Of a stretch of 64,000 nt of DNA, positions 47,301-61,752 are shown piece after piece (the stretch's first letter is position 1; the number at the start of each line of letters is the position of its first letter). The notes beneath the pieces were generated by a model, which made no database searches, was not told where the DNA came from, and was given only the letters and a program-made list of their open reading frames with translations. The stretch lies in contig OX637394.1 in the NCBI GenBank assembly GCA_951799425.1, positions 13,536,501 through 13,600,500 on the forward strand. The letters run 5' to 3'. A program made the translations under genes and the position numbers. The stretch is from Ilex aquifolium (Eukaryota; Streptophyta; Magnoliopsida; Aquifoliales; Aquifoliaceae).

Positions 47301-50300
47301 CACTGTTCAAGACAACTATAGAAGTGTCGGACATGTGTCCGACACCACCCCGTTGACCTCCGGCAAAGTGTGCATGCTTCCTAGATGAAGAATGTCCACA
47401 AAATCGACCATCTCCTTCACACTGGTAGTTGGGGCATCAAATTGAGCATCCATTCTCCTTCAAATCATCACTCTAGGAAGCTTTAAGATGGAAAAATGGG
47501 TGCACGTACTCTTTATAGAGGAAATAGGGTCTGATTTGTCAGTACATTTTTCCTTAGTTGTTGCTACGTGGCACAACCCAAGCATTATAGAAAACTACTC
47601 TTTGCCTTATCCAAACATCACATGACACAATAATCGGGTCAAAATAACTGACATGAGATAGGAGCAATAACTAACTGCCGCAAATAAAGTACTTGGGTGA
47701 GCAATATCCGCTCTTTGATTTTGTTAGTGACAACTGGCCTTCTATGATAAAGGAGGTACTTGATTCATTTTGAAGTGTCCACAATAAACAGTTTCGGGAA
47801 ATTATGAAGCTTTTAAAAATTAACTCATAACAAAAAGGAAAAAAGTAAGACCAATGTTACTTGGATCATAGGTCACTTTGGTATGTAATATGGGTACGAG
47901 TATGACACTTCCTTAGGTACGCATTACGATGAAGGTAGAGTTAGTTTGGATCGTAATTTGTTTTAGAACTCTTATATAGATATTTTTCATTACTATACAA
48001 CATTATATATCACAGAAAATTCATAAACACCAAGTCAGATATCATTTAACTTAGATTTGTGCTCGATTTTTATTATCTAAAATAATATATAATTATAAAT
48101 CTATATATACGTAATCAATTAATATGTATCTTATAAGTGTGCTATATGTTCTAAAGCGAATCAATTTCGGGTTCGTATTACAATTTGGGTTCGTACATTT
48201 TGGTGATTTGGATCGTGAACCCACCCCGTTTGAAATCGATGTACCCAGATCGTGGGTCGTCAGTGATTTAGTGAATTCTGGTAACTATGTCTATGAGTAA
48301 GACATTAATGAGGATAATCATTTCCACCAACCAATGAAAATGATCATTGACAAAAGATGTGTATAAATTAATGTGAGTGTTGGGATATCATTGAGGGGAG
48401 CAGGAAGTCCTAATTTGAGACGTGTTAATAAAATAGATAGAAATGGAGGACCACGGCACTTAAGTAGGTCATGGCAAGTAAATCATTAGGAAAGATGCAG
48501 AAAGAGATATGGATTATATCATCCAAAAAAAACACGTGGCACATAAAAAGAGAGTAAAAGAAGCCTTACAAGAACACAAGGGTCCCATGCTGGATTCCTC
48601 GGATCCGAGAATGTAGTTTCAGTCATCCCAGTTGGAGGTCCAAGAAAGCTTTCACAAACTTCTCGTAGGCGGGATTCATCTGCTTCTCTGCAGTTCAAGG
48701 AACTAAATGAACAAATATTCTGAAAAATCAATGGAAGTTGCAGTCTTTTACAACTCACTCGAACTTATAATGACTGGAAAAAAAGTTTTGAGTGTCCATT
48801 TTTTCAGCAAAGAAGCTTTTTAAAATAACTAAAATACAATGTTTTGTAACCCAACGAGCCCGGTCAGTATAGGAACCAGGCCATTTTACAATTCTTTAAA
48901 CCACCCCCCCCCCCCCAAAAAAAAAAAACACACACACACACACACAAAATATATACATATAAGCCATCCGGTTTGGTTAAAAAATCCAGTTTACCCTGTG
49001 AATGGTCCTACAAGTTCTCCAATCAAACAAGCAGGGCAAGTTTATCACCTAATGTACTCCAATTAGGGCTCTGGTTCACTGTGGACTTCCAATATTTAGG
49101 TTTTGTCTCAGCTCGGAGCCTCCACCTGTAACACACCGGAAACCATCTAACGGCCGATGCAGGCCACCAGCGACTGGCAACCACCTAAAGATGACACTGG
49201 CCACCAGCCCTTACCTCTTCTCTGTTTCTCCCTTAACCCTTTTAAGTTTCTTAGGATCACCTAATGTTTTGCTTCAGAATTAGTTTTTCCACTTGTCCTC
49301 CTATCAAAACCTTTGATTAGGGTTTCAAGTTTTGCCACCCAGATTTTTGGTAAAAACTGCTAGTGCTCCAAGTGGGTATATCAAATTCTGCTATAATCAA
49401 CAAGTGATAGGTAAAAAGGTCCCATCCCTAAAGTCTCAAGTCCTAATGAATTCTTAATTCATCCATCGGATTCCTGCTTTTGAGTTTTGATGCACTTTAG
49501 CTCATATTTTTTGATTGATAATCCTTAAGTCTTGTGATTAAATTAAAAGGTTGTCTCAACTCTCAAGACCATATTTCTTTTTGGCTCCACTATTTTTATT
49601 CCCATCTGAAATATCTATGAAGACCATATTTCTTCATTCCCTGATCCCTATTATCTTCTTGGTAGTTGTTTCGTTTGGTTTTTCTCAAATTTTGCCCATA
49701 AGGATTCCTCATCCTTCCATGCCCTTGATATCTTTATTCCTCCACCATTATAGTTTTCTCTTTCCTTTTTCCAGGAAAAAATGAAAATGAGACATGCTGA
49801 ACCTTGTCCTGTAACCTACGGAATTGATTTTTAATAAAAAAAACTCACTTCCTTCCTCTAGCTCTCTTGAGTTCTATGGTACCCCTGAAATCACCAAATT
49901 TCACTATAACTCGGCAGCCACTCCAGTGTAAGCTATATCAATTGCCACATTTATTCAACTCACTATTCTAAATAGGGGCTCCCAGAAGCAATTTACTAAT
50001 AGGATTCACAGGTATACTGTGAACGGTCTAAACTTCGACCCTTATTTCTTTTAGCTTTCTCCTAACAAAGCCCTAAGAAAAATCACAAGTCTCGTGGAGG
50101 ACATTAATCTCACTGGTCGCAGTCTCACAATGGAGGTTTCCAGCCTTTAAGGTGGCACAGGAGACATTTTTTAGGGACAATTTTTGCAACCCCCGACTCC
50201 TAATCAAAGTGAATCGAAGTGGTCTAGCATGATCTCAACTGAGGCCATCATAAGTCAGATGGCCTGCCTAAGTATAAGCCTTAAATGACTTCACTCAAAA

Positions 50301-53300
50301 ATCCACCAAAGAAAATAACACAACAAATTATGCCAGAAAACATATAGAAATGGGAACATAATGAACCTGGCCAGAAAACGTATGTAGGACAGAAGACATT
50401 GACGATATTCATTAGGGGACTTCAATGCGAGGGCAGATGCCAACTGAGCTTCCAAATGAGAGCGTGTCTGCACTCCATCGTCCGTCAGTCTGTATCAGCA
50501 TAGCACCCTCAAGTCATGATCTTTGAGCCAGACAATTAAATTGGCAACAAGTATGCAGCTGAGGATCAATTGATAAGGGAAGACACTAGCAAGCATAAAA
50601 GAATGATATCATTGAAACTCAATATAGAGTGGGAAAAGATTGGCCATTTAAGTTTGACAAACGTGAATTCAGGACAAAATTGGGTAATACTTAACAAATA
50701 TTCAGGTATATATTGAGGCTTAATGCTTACATACCTGCTCCAACCTGGCTTTCTGGCCAGGAATTTCCTGACATCCACCTGCAAGGCAGCAAGTTCACCA
50801 CCATGGTTAGAACCCAGATTCCAGGAGCTTGCAAAATTTGATGCAGGGAAGCAATCATCTGCAACCCTCAGCCAGCACATGAGGCTCGTATCAAATAGGA
50901 AAGCATGGCGTGTTGCCAGAACAACAAGAGGAAAACCAAATTTTGATAATTTTGCAGATATGACTTTGATTGTGCCTGAACAGATTTTAGAAATAAAAAA
51001 TGCATCAGGTATATTATCAGCAAAATTATACAGAAAACCAAACCAATAGGAATATGGTTAATTGTCACTTTGTCAGCCGCCTACTTCCAAACATAGAAAC
51101 TACCAGACATTAGTATTGATCTAAAATCCATTTTTTTTGTGTTACCTGCATCTTTGGTGTTTGACTTCAGATCTGAAGTTATGAGTGAAGCCAATGAATC
51201 GTGAAGGAGACATTTCCTCTTGAACAGATCCCACACATATATGGATCCCTTCCTTGTGACAAGCAACAACTTCCAAGACTCATCACAATCTATAAATACT
51301 GCTGCAGATCCCATCATCATGGCAGGCATGTCACGTCTCCCACACTTCGTGTATACCTTCTCAAAGATAAGATCATAAGAATATAACCAAAACAAATCTC
51401 TCTACTCAATTAGTCAAATTTTAATTACCTGCTTTTGTACAAGCATAAAAAAGATTAAAGTATTGGCAACAATTAATACTAAGAAACATTCAAAAGTCAA
51501 ATAGCAGCCTAGAATTCAATGGCTGAGAATGGTGAACAAATAACTCTTTCGGATGGTTACTATAAAGAAACATCACGTGTAAACTTAATATAACTGATAA
51601 ATGCGAGAATCATAACACTAAATTCAGTAGTTAATGACTTAACATGAAAATCCGGTTCCCGTTTCATATAAAATATTATGGCTGACTTTGACACAAGTAA
51701 GATGTCAATATAAAACCCATAGTTTCATCAATGGTAACCAAACATGCACACACACACAACCAAAACACAGACCAATACCCCATAAGAAGTGCATAGATAA
51801 ATGAACCTCACAGATTAATAAATATAAGAGATAAGCCAACAATAATTATACAGAGTTACAACTTACAACCTTCATCATTCTCAATTATTGATAGGGGATA
51901 TTGCTACCAAGTCCTACTGCACAGACAAAGAACCATCAGCTCCTATAATGTTCTAATGGACCAATATGTTCTGATTTTTAGATTTTTCAAAACAAGCACA
52001 CAATGTACTTTATTTCCTGTTTACACCTTGTAACTAAAACACCAATTTTGTTATCATCTCTAAAGATATCACAGTGTGCCACAACATAATTAGAAGCTCA
52101 TAATATTTTCAATTGCAACTGTATTTGCAACAAGTTCACCCATTTTATTAACTCAATGATTTTTAACCATTTGAAATTGAAATCAACATAAACTTAGTGA
52201 TTTGATAAAGTCTTATCTGACATTGTATCTAATCCATAGTAAATATATTATCAGATACAAAATTGATTTTCTATTTATAAGGAATAAAATAAGAATTCAA
52301 CTATATTGTGTACTAGTTTAGAATCATTTGCGAAAAAGTAAGATTTGATGGTCCTACTGAAAGTTTCCAGTTGAAACTTTATATGGCTTAATGGTTGTTT
52401 TCCGATAGCACCAGGAGTACAAATATCTGAGACTATTACACACACGCACACAATCCCAACCAGAACACAACAACCATGCATCTCAGACAATTAAAGAACA
52501 AAAGGCATGTACCTTGAATTTAGAAACAAAATGTTCTATTATGCATTGGGTTATATGAATGAGAAACCTAAGGCACATAGTTTGAATTTGAAGATCAGAC
52601 CCTTTGATTCTGCACTTTTGTATAAGAAAACATGAATCAATTGTCTTGGACACTTGGATAGATATCTCTGAATCATGGTGTCTCTATTTATGTAACTTTT
52701 CCCTCTACTTCCATCCCTCCCATCATACACACGCAGGCACAAACACATACGAATAAATAAGTCAGTGTAGAATATCAGTACGAAGGTATTAAGAATGTGC
52801 TGTCTTGGCATGAGCTTCATTGATGTGACATGTGCAACGCAACTCCTGAAGCCTCATCCAGTATTTGTTATCCTAATATTAAAATACTGGAATGGTCATA
52901 GATTTTGCATTTCTGTTTCAAGACAAATTAGAAATGTACAGAAGCTTTACTGCATATCTTGACAAAACTGAGGTGGTCCGAGTACACCTTTACCAAAAAT
53001 ATACATGCATGAATGAAATATCACCAACAATTCAGAACTAAAAGGTAAAGGTGTGGAAAATGATGGAATACGATCCATGTTGAGCAACTGTGTAACTCCA
53101 TAGAATTGTCCATAGTACTTAAAACTCAAAAGAACTGCTCTAGAAGCTTATACTAACCTGCAGGCATCCATCTTCACACCCAACAGCCCAGAAGTTGGCA
53201 TTTCCAGCCAAAACAGTGACCTTCCCAGACATCCTATCAGACCAAAGAGTTTGAATCCCTCTTGTACAAGTAATTTCTGTTTCTTTCATCATGAATGTAC

Positions 53301-56300
53301 TTCCTACCCCAACGACGTCATTTACAGCATGTTCCCTAGGACGAGCTTCCAAGCAAACTGGTATTGTATCTACCCTTTCTTTCTTATCAAATACCCTGAT
53401 TGAAAGTGTGGTACTCACAACTGAAGAACTGATATCCCTGACAGTTCCTGTCTGTTCAACACTAATGCTTCCATCCCTGCCTGCAGAGGCTGGAACCCTC
53501 TCAATGACCAGGCTCTCACTGATAGTAGCCCTAGCTGTGACACCAGATCGCTCCTTCATATCACAGCTCCCAGCTAATGGTTTCCTAACAAAACCTTCTC
53601 TGATGCCACCATCTGTATGTACCACCCCATTATCATCCTTCCTGCAATCTGAAGAATTGAGAGAGTAGTCAAGGGCTTGAGACTGAGCGCCACCAGCAAT
53701 ATTTTCCTGCTGAACAGGCATTCCAACTGCTTCTGGGATTATCCTCTTTCGACCATCAGGGCGCCTGTATTCTCTTTGTTTCACAGGACTAGACATCCGG
53801 GCAGGAGGTGCCACTTTATTTAACCCATCACTGGCTCCTTCACTCTTCTTTCCATCATCAATCTTAGTTTTTGAAGACTTTCTTGCAACCCCCAAATCAT
53901 TAGAAGATTTTAGGGATTGATTCTGTGAAACATCTGCAGCCACTTTTTTGCTTTGGGTTTGCTTAGCCGACGCTGCTTCAAGCAACAACTGTGCTGGACT
54001 TTCTGCTAAGTTTGCCTGCCGGCCTCTGACATCGCCATAACGACTTCTCTTTAACTCGTCCAGTTCAGCATCAGTTAGCCTATGGCCAAGTTCATTCACC
54101 TCAAAATGGAAAGTAGCCACTGTCCCATCCAAAGAGCATGCAAATAGTGAGTACCCATCAGGACTCCTGCACCCATAAGAAAGAAAATTAAACTTGGAAA
54201 GAAGAAATGGGAGGAGACTGGCAGGCCTGATGCAAATCAGTGACCTCAATGTTCAGTATCCTCTGGAAGGAGGTAATGTGCCTATTGTATATCTAACTTA
54301 CCAGGACAAATCGACAACACTTTGAGAAAAGAAATGCTTAGCCACAAAGAGAGGTCGAGCACTTGCAGTTGTCCACACAGTTATAGTGCGGTCCTGACTT
54401 CCTATTGCAATAACATTATATGGCTGTGATTCTTTCCCTCCAGACTTGGAAGATCCATTAGTCCACCCTACAGATGCAGCTTTAACTTCCTGAGCATTCG
54501 AGGAATTTCTTCTAAACATTGAATAGTTAAACTTCACAACAATAACAGGGGCATTATGTCCTAAGAAGTCAAAAGTCGCAGACCATTCCCCCCTCTCTAG
54601 AACAGGTGCAGAATGCCTTGGCTTTTGGAAACCATGAGTGGTAGTTATAAAGTGGCCACAAGGCGACCATCCAAGTCGCCTAAAGAAGGTAGATCCAAGC
54701 TGAAAAGCACATTATCTTTTAGATAACATAAAAGCAATAGGGGACAAAGTAAAATTTATCAATCAATTGTAAACATACCGATTTTGCCCAGTGCCCATCT
54801 GTCCGGTGAACGAGACTCCAGTCACTTGTACGCCAAATAATGACAGTCTTATCATCTGATTGACTTGCTATGAAGGAACCAATAGGATCCCAAGTAACCC
54901 CTTTAACCAGACTAGAGTGACCCCTGAGTACAGCAGTGCAGATGCCGTTGCTCATATTCCATATATGAATAGTGTTATCCAAACTCCCACTAGCCAATAT
55001 TGAGTCATCTGGAGACCAATTAAGATCAACCTACTTTAAGCATGGGAAGAAACTCCATGATTAGATAATAATGGTTGGGTCATTGTAAAATAATATATAA
55101 GGTTTAAAATCATAAGAACTGAAGTCTTCTCATGTTCTATTTAGAATGCATCCATTACAAGAGAAAACTAAACATGTGAAAAGCAAAAGTTATACACACC
55201 CAATGTCATGATACATAAGTTTTATACAATGCACCAAATATATATGTATTTATTTCGATCAACAAGTGACTCTAATTACCACATCAGCAGTGTGACCCCT
55301 CAGAGTCATGGCAACTTTCCAATTCTCAACATCCGGTGGCTCTCCACTACCAAACTCCGTGGTTCCTGAACCAGGCTTCCTCTCATGAATCAGTATTACC
55401 TGGTCATCAGACCCCGATGCAACATACCGACCATGCTTAGTCCACCTAACACAATTGACCGATCCAAAGTGATCCCGAAGCGTTGCAAGAAGCTTTTGTG
55501 TTGATTCATCAGTTTCCAAGTCCCTGCCAACAGATTTCATATTCCAGATGCGAACCTACACACATTACATTTACTGCATGGTTAAAAAAATACCATCACA
55601 CAAAAATTATAACTCACAAAATCATGCAAGAATATAACGTCTACTTGAACATATTTAGTAGTATTACAACCATACTATAGAGTATACATACTGTCACAGA
55701 ATAAAACACTATTTCACAAGCATAGCTCAGAAAATCCAACTGAGTCCACTGTAGCAAGCTCAGTTACTAGAGCTCCATGTTCAGACAATGTATCAGTTTA
55801 TGCATAACCAAGTAAGACCGCATAATAAAGAAAATACCATTTTGTGAAACCAGATTATCAGGAACTGCAACTGTTATATTCACGCAACACCGAGTTTTGT
55901 GTGATGTCCCAATCAGGGAGCAATTTTGGGAACATTGTCAAAAGTTGCAGCTAAAAGTCTCATTTTTGGTTAGCAATGAACACGGAAAACCTAAATAAAC
56001 ATGTAGAAAATAATGGGGTGGAACATGTACTTTTTGAGTTAAGAGTATGCTAATTTGTGCAGAAAACTACTCCAAATCCACCTTTATAAGAGTTCCATGT
56101 TCATGAAGCGCATTTTTCAGATTAAAATTGATCAAAACCACTTATAGAGAGAAAAAAAAAATAGATCCAAACAGAGAAATCCTATGAGCCCATTAACGAA
56201 AAGTGAAGTTGACTCCAAAGAACGGAAACTCAAAACAACCGAATTCAAGTACAACGAACTACATGAACATACAAAACTCTACTTGTAGCCAGCTGACTGA

Positions 56301-56581
56301 CATTAAAATTTGTGCCTTTCAACACTCAATGTTTATTGTTCAAAAAAAAAAAGCACTCAAGGTTTTGGTCTTTGCACTTTTCCTACAGTTTCTCAGCAGC
56401 CAAACAGAACTTAACACAAAAAAATGATACTCGAACAAGAAACTTTGAGAGTATAAGGAAACGAATACAATACCTTGTGATCACCACCACCAGTGGCGAA
56501 CCTAAGCCCACCAGGCTGAATATCAATGGAGAAAATCTGCATACCCTCATGTCTAACCCAACTGGGCTTCTCTGCAATCAT
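44365..56581 (-). CDS. HIRA: HIRA histone H3.3 chaperone, complete, 10 exons
   Basis: Exons (minus): 56581-56474, 55555-55280, 55030-54779, 54699-54302, 54166-53158, 51356-51146, 50975-50735, 50489-50367, 48687-48570, 44817-44365. Every join is GT-AG and in frame; 3189 nt give 1062 aa. Residues 1 to about 365 form the WD40 propeller ([47 protein letters not shown]). The ASF1-binding B domain is near 473-493 ([16 protein letters not shown]). The C-terminal HIRA domain follows ([19 protein letters not shown] to [18 protein letters not shown]). HIRA deposits H3.3-H4 independently of replication, in the nucleus, with UBN and CABIN1 partners. The residues after 940 are a run of 10-aa repeats, which makes this protein slightly longer than the Arabidopsis one. 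Introns 5, 8 and 9 are 1.7-3.8 kb; intron 9 carries a transposon. Confidence 0.95.
44380..44690 (-). repeat. 30-bp coding repeats at the HIRA C-terminus
   Basis: About eight degenerate units of 10 codons, each starting T-(D/E/N)-(Q/P/E/K). Examples are [50 protein letters not shown] and [10 protein letters not shown]. They lie in the last exon after the conserved C-terminal domain. Confidence 0.8.
45048..46263. mobile_element. TIR element in HIRA intron 9
   Basis: GGGCGTGTTTGAATTG at the left is mirrored by CAATCCAAAAAGACCC at the right with a few changes, and AAACATGTTTTTGAGA occurs near both ends. Inside are repeated 'gtttcggt...gaaaacgg' words around 45460-45760 and a GA run at 45928-45950. 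Intron 9 further right (46550-47370) has mirrored 'cgtatccg' and 'tgtcggacatgtgtccgaca' words from another decayed element. Confidence 0.5.
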
Positions 56582-57838
56582 CTTGAATTGTTATTCTCAA
56601 CACCCAACTCACCTTTTGTCACCAAAAACCTCCACTAAAGAGTTTCAAAATCCATGGCCTAAAAACCCCAAGAAAACCCAGATGGATTTCTATGATTTTT
56701 AAAATAAAAAAAAAAACAGTTAAACCCCCTAATTTGGACTATTTAGTGGGAACAAGAAAAAACCCTCTTCGATAATATTTTGATAGAACCCTAGATATAG
56801 TGGTGGATTTGGGGTTTCAACTTGAAGAATAAGATTAAGCTAACCTTTTTTTTTTTTTTTAAACAGTCAAATCTAAAGGAAGATTTTGCGTCTATTTTAG
56901 ATACTAAAGACTGCAAAAAGGAATGATTAAACAAAGCAAAGGGGTAGAAATCATGGAAAGAAAAGTAGTAAACAAGAGAGAGAGATTAGGGAATGTGTAA
57001 GGTATATATTGCACAAAAGGGTTGTGTACCTTTGGAGAGTACATAACAAAATGGTAATTTGGGGTTTGGAAATCCTTTTCTAATCACGAATAATACTCAC
57101 ATATTATTTTTATTTGATTTTTATTTTTTATATTTATTTAATTTCTAAGTTTTTTAAAACTTTTTTATTAATTGCATTTGATTTTTAAATTTTTTTGAAC
57201 TCGTTTATTAATAATACATTTATATATAATTTTGTATATCTATAACTAATGAAAAAATAAACCAACCTTATATTCTATTATATACACGTAATTATCAAAT
57301 TAGTTTACACAGTTCAATATATGTTATATTTGATTTTTTTAGTATGTAATAATATCATATTATTATAATATTACAATTTAATCAATCTCTTTATAAACAA
57401 GTGTAATAAATCTATAATATAATTAGATGTGTAAATACTCAATAATTATAATTTGACAATGAAAATTTATTATCATTATAATCAAAAGATAAAATGTTTA
57501 GTAGGTCGGGAAAATACCTAAACAAGTGACAAATTAAAAATTTAAAAAGGGATAGAGTAGATTAATAACTAGATTTAGAATTAATTAAAATAAAAGTTAA
57601 TCATTTGACACATAATTTATTATTCAATTTAATTACATACATAATTTAAATATTTTATAAAAAATATTATTTAAATATATTAAAATGCAACGAACGTTAT
57701 TGACTTTCTAATAATAATAAGGGGTAAAATAAAAAATAAAAAAAATCACAAATACTGACATTTATAAATAGTATAAATATAAATATAAATTTTTATTTTT
57801 TATTATTAAATTCTTTTATACAACATTAGACTTAGGGT

Positions 57839-58752
57839 GTGTTTGTTAACCTAAATTCAGCACTTAAAATGAATGTATTCATCACTTATTAATTAAGCTT
57901 GTTTGATAACCCAAATTTAAACTCTCTTAATATGTTAAGTGCTCCTTAAAAATAAGTTATAATATTAAGTAGGAGATCCCTTACTTAATTCTGAAAGCTG
58001 AAAGCGCTCAGCAAAATCATCTTTAATAATATTTACAATATGACAATTATACCCCGAAATATTTTACAATCCTATTAAAACTATAATTAGTCTTCTCTCC
58101 AAAACCCTAACCTATCTATTCTCTTTGTCGATCTCTTTTTTTTTTTCTTTCTCTTATCTTCTGTAACAAAAATATATATACATAATTATAATTACACACA
58201 TAAACGCACACACTGCACACACACAATTACACATAGACATATGCACTACACACACATAGTAACACACACACATACTTTCACGGCGCACACACATATTGTT
58301 AAATGAAATCTAATTTGTTGTATTTTTTCAATATTATTTGATTATTTATTATTTATTAATTATTGTTCTTTTTTTTTTATTAGATGTTATTGTTCACTTA
58401 TTGCGTTATTCAATTTGTTATTGATCACTTATTGTGTTATTTAGATGTTATTTATTTATTTATTTTGATCAAATATTTGTTAAATGTGGACTACAATATA
58501 ATAATAGTGATTATGATTTATGTTATGACATATTTTATAAATATTTTTAAATTAAAGAGTGGAATGGTAAAACTGAAAATAATTTATTTTCAGACGTCAG
58601 CTCGGTGTAGTTATCAAACAGTTTAGTTCAATTAAGTACTTAAATTTCAGTGGATATCAAACAGTCCACAAATTTAGCATTCAACTTTCAGTTTTCATAT
58701 TTCAGTTTTCAACTTTCAGACTTCAACTTTCAGTTTTATCAAACACCACCTT
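57839..58752. mobile_element. TIR element flanked by a 9-bp direct repeat
   Basis: GTGTTTGTTAACC at the left is mirrored by TTTATCAAACACCACCTT at the right. ACTTAGGGT stands directly outside both ends (57830-57838 and 58753-58761). Near the right end 'ttcaactttcag'-type words repeat several times. The class may be Mutator or hAT; the left end may have lost a few bases. Confidence 0.6.
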
Positions 58753-59511
58753 ACTTAGGGTCAACTTTTTTCACTATTTTTTTAAACAAATTATATCATA
58801 AGTTACGTGCTTGAATTTGAGATTTGAATTTTATTACTTTTGGCCAAATTCTATCATACAACATTAAAGTTATTAGGGTCATTAGTGGTAGTATAAATCA
58901 ATAAAAATCCACTAATAGATTTGATGATTTTCATTGTGATGATTAAACTCGAAAGAAAATGTTAAATATTGAAAATTGAAAAAGTTTGAATCCATGAATT
59001 GGAGTGAACATGGTCAATGTTTATTTTATTTTCTTTTTTTTATTTATTTTGGGATGTGTTGGGTTGGAAGAGGGGTTTAAAGTAATTTCGGATAGAAATA
59101 TGATTTTTGCTAGACTATCGAAATACTAGGAATAATCCGTACCTGAAAACAAGGTGCAACGTGAATAATTTTAAGAGGAATATCGGTGATCATTAGATGA
59201 ATTTATTTGAGACCGTCGGATGAATTTATTAAAATTTGTCCTGTTTTATATTATAGATATCAACTACCAAGTTAAAAGTTAAGATCCAAGAGATTAATTA
59301 CGGGTAAATATGATTACTTTCAAATTAAACCAAAAAAATTTGAATTGGTCCAACATTTTAAGATCGATTCCAGTACTTTTAAATGCATCTCAATTTTTTG
59401 GATCAAGTTTGTCACATACTTTTTTTTAAATATTTTTGTTTAGTTCAACGGTCAGGAATTTGGGCCACATACTTTGAAGTTATAAATAAACTACATGAAT
59501 TATAACTTTTT

Positions 59512-60158
59512 GGGAAAATTTCAGTCACATTTCTTATAATTTATTATATCTTCAAAAAAACCATCTCTATTTTGTGAATCTTCAATGACCCCCCTGTCAG
59601 ATTTAATGTGTTAATTATAATACAATTTTACTAAATTGCCCATGATATATTTTAGGAAAACTTCATCTACACCCCCTCTAGATAGGCATATATCAAATTT
59701 AATCAAGTTGAATCGAATTTTAATAAATAAAAAAATATAAATTTTAATCGATTCAAAGCGAATTTTAATCGGGGCAAACAACTCAAGTAAAGTTCAAATT
59801 GACTCGAATTTTAATATGTAAAAGACTTTTAATAGGTTCAAATTTTAATATGTATAAAAAATAATATTTAATCAGCTCAAATCGAATTTTAATCGACTCA
59901 AATTTAAATATGTAGAAAAAAAATTTAATCAACTCTAATTTTAATTGAATTTTATGTAAAAAGATTATTTGGGATTTATGTAGAGGTAATTTTGGTATTT
60001 TAGATAATTTATTTTTTTTATAAATGATGGTTTAAGGGCAGGGAATGTCAGTGATGTTTAAATATAAAGGATAAGGAGGTGTCGGTGATGTTTTTGATAA
60101 TAGAATGAGTGTTATTAAAAATATGATAAATTAGAAGGGATATAACTGAAATTTTCCC
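59512..60158. mobile_element. Mutator-like MITE (GGGAAAATTTCAG ends)
   Basis: GGGAAAATTTCAGT at 59512 is mirrored by ACTGAAATTTTCCC ending at 60158. Similarity continues about 55 bp (AATTTATTATAT mirrored by ATATGATAAATT). The flanks TAACTTTTT and AACCTTTTT suggest a decayed 9-bp duplication. No coding region. Confidence 0.7.
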
Positions 60159-60278
60159 AAACCTTTTTTATGTATCAATTTTTTTAATACCATTAGTTTT
60201 TCTTGGAGTAGTTGACAACAACAAAGGGATGTGGACATGCCTTTAGGATGCATAAAATGGATCCACGAATGTTTTTTT

Positions 60279-60839
60279 GGAAAAATTACATTTAAACCCT
60301 CTTAAGTTTATCACTTAATTAGACAGACCCTTCAAATATGTGGGCATGTGACACATAAACTCAACTTCGTTAATATCCGTCAAAATTGCATAATGGTAGA
60401 ATATTATTTATTTATAATTCCCAGAATGCCCTTTCCTTTGTTAGGACCACATCATCACTGCTTTTGACCGTTGGTGACCTAAAAACAGATTCATAAATAG
60501 TTTCACAAACAACAAAAAAATATTTCACAAAAACCAAAAATAGATTCACAAACAGAAGAAAAAAAGATTCAGAAACACCAAGAACAGCTTCACAAATAGT
60601 AAAAAAAATATTCATAAATACCAAAAACAGATTCAGAAACACCAAAAACATATTCACCACTACATGTGAAATCACCCAAAAATAGGATTGATTGCTGCCA
60701 AACAAAGGAACTGACTCTACGTTTTAATCCAAGAAACCTAGCAAAACATTACTGACAAGGGGTCTGTGTGTAACTTCGTATTCTTGAGGGGCCTGTCTAA
60801 TTAAGTAATAAAACTCGGGAGTCTAGATGTAATTTTTCC
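60279..60839. mobile_element. Mutator-like MITE (GGAAAAATTACAT ends)
   Basis: GGAAAAATTACAT at 60279 is mirrored by ATGTAATTTTTCC ending at 60839. CACTTAATTAGACAG on the left mirrors CTGTCTAATTAAGTA on the right. It sits in a T run, so its target duplication cannot be read. The centre (60500-60670) is a degenerate repeat of 'ttcacaaa...ccaaaaa' words, which opens a Phe/Val-rich minus frame that is not a gene. Confidence 0.7.
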
Positions 60840-61752
60840 TTTTTTTTTGGTACGTCAAATGTACAATGTAATTCTAAATCTTCTAAAGTTGTTCAAAAAT
60901 ATTATTCTCGAACCAATTAACTCAAAGTGTACTAATGTTTATTTGTATTAATGAGGTAATGTCTTGTACTATGCTGATTTATATGTCGGATTACAACTTT
61001 GATAGATTAGCCAATACCCACTCACAACAGCATTATTATATATGCCTTCATGAGTGGTAGGGCTCAGTTAACCATGGCCTAACTTTCAGTCAAAGCTTAG
61101 TGTTGGGTCACATCTATGATTAAGCAAAATCACATTACTGCAAATACTAGTTTAATTTACAATTATAGGGTAAGCCAATGGAGGCTACCTCCACCTATTT
61201 GAGGGAATGCTTCATTGTGCAAGTCTTTTTAAAAAAAATATATATAATCGAAAACCGTGGCAACCACTTTCCTTTTAAAAGGTGTAACTATAACATAAAC
61301 GCAGAATGCTCATCCCATCTACAAACCACCTTCTTATCATACTTCAGCAGAAATTTAGATCTCAGTGCAACTTTTCATTATCAAGTGAGCATCGCAGTTG
61401 AAGGTCCTGTATTGTATTCTGCGTCGTGTTTTATGAGATCTCGGCGTCGTGTTTTAGACGTCAAACAAAAGGCCTAAACTACTTTGATAAGCATTGCAAA
61501 TGCACACACCATGTTCAGGAATCCGACACAATGTTCTCAATGGTCTTTCTTACATTGATCATAAAAAGCAATTTGCAAAGCATCAAACCTCAGTTTCTTG
61601 CTCAATACACAAGGAAAAGCCAAGTCATGTGACTTTCCCACTTCGGGAACTTTAAATAGATCAACAGATCTGCAAATCCAGCATCAACAAATATAGAATA
61701 CAAATGCGAGCAATTGCACATGTAGTCGTGACTCAATTGTGTAACCATATCC

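Larger units (their letters stand above)
56582..61752. other. intergenic between HIRA and SKD1
   Basis: The first several hundred bases should be the HIRA promoter and 5' leader. I see no obvious TATA box, usual for a constitutive chromatin gene. The rest is AT-rich with three terminal-repeat elements (57839-58752, 59512-60158, 60279-60839) and no gene. Confidence 0.5.
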
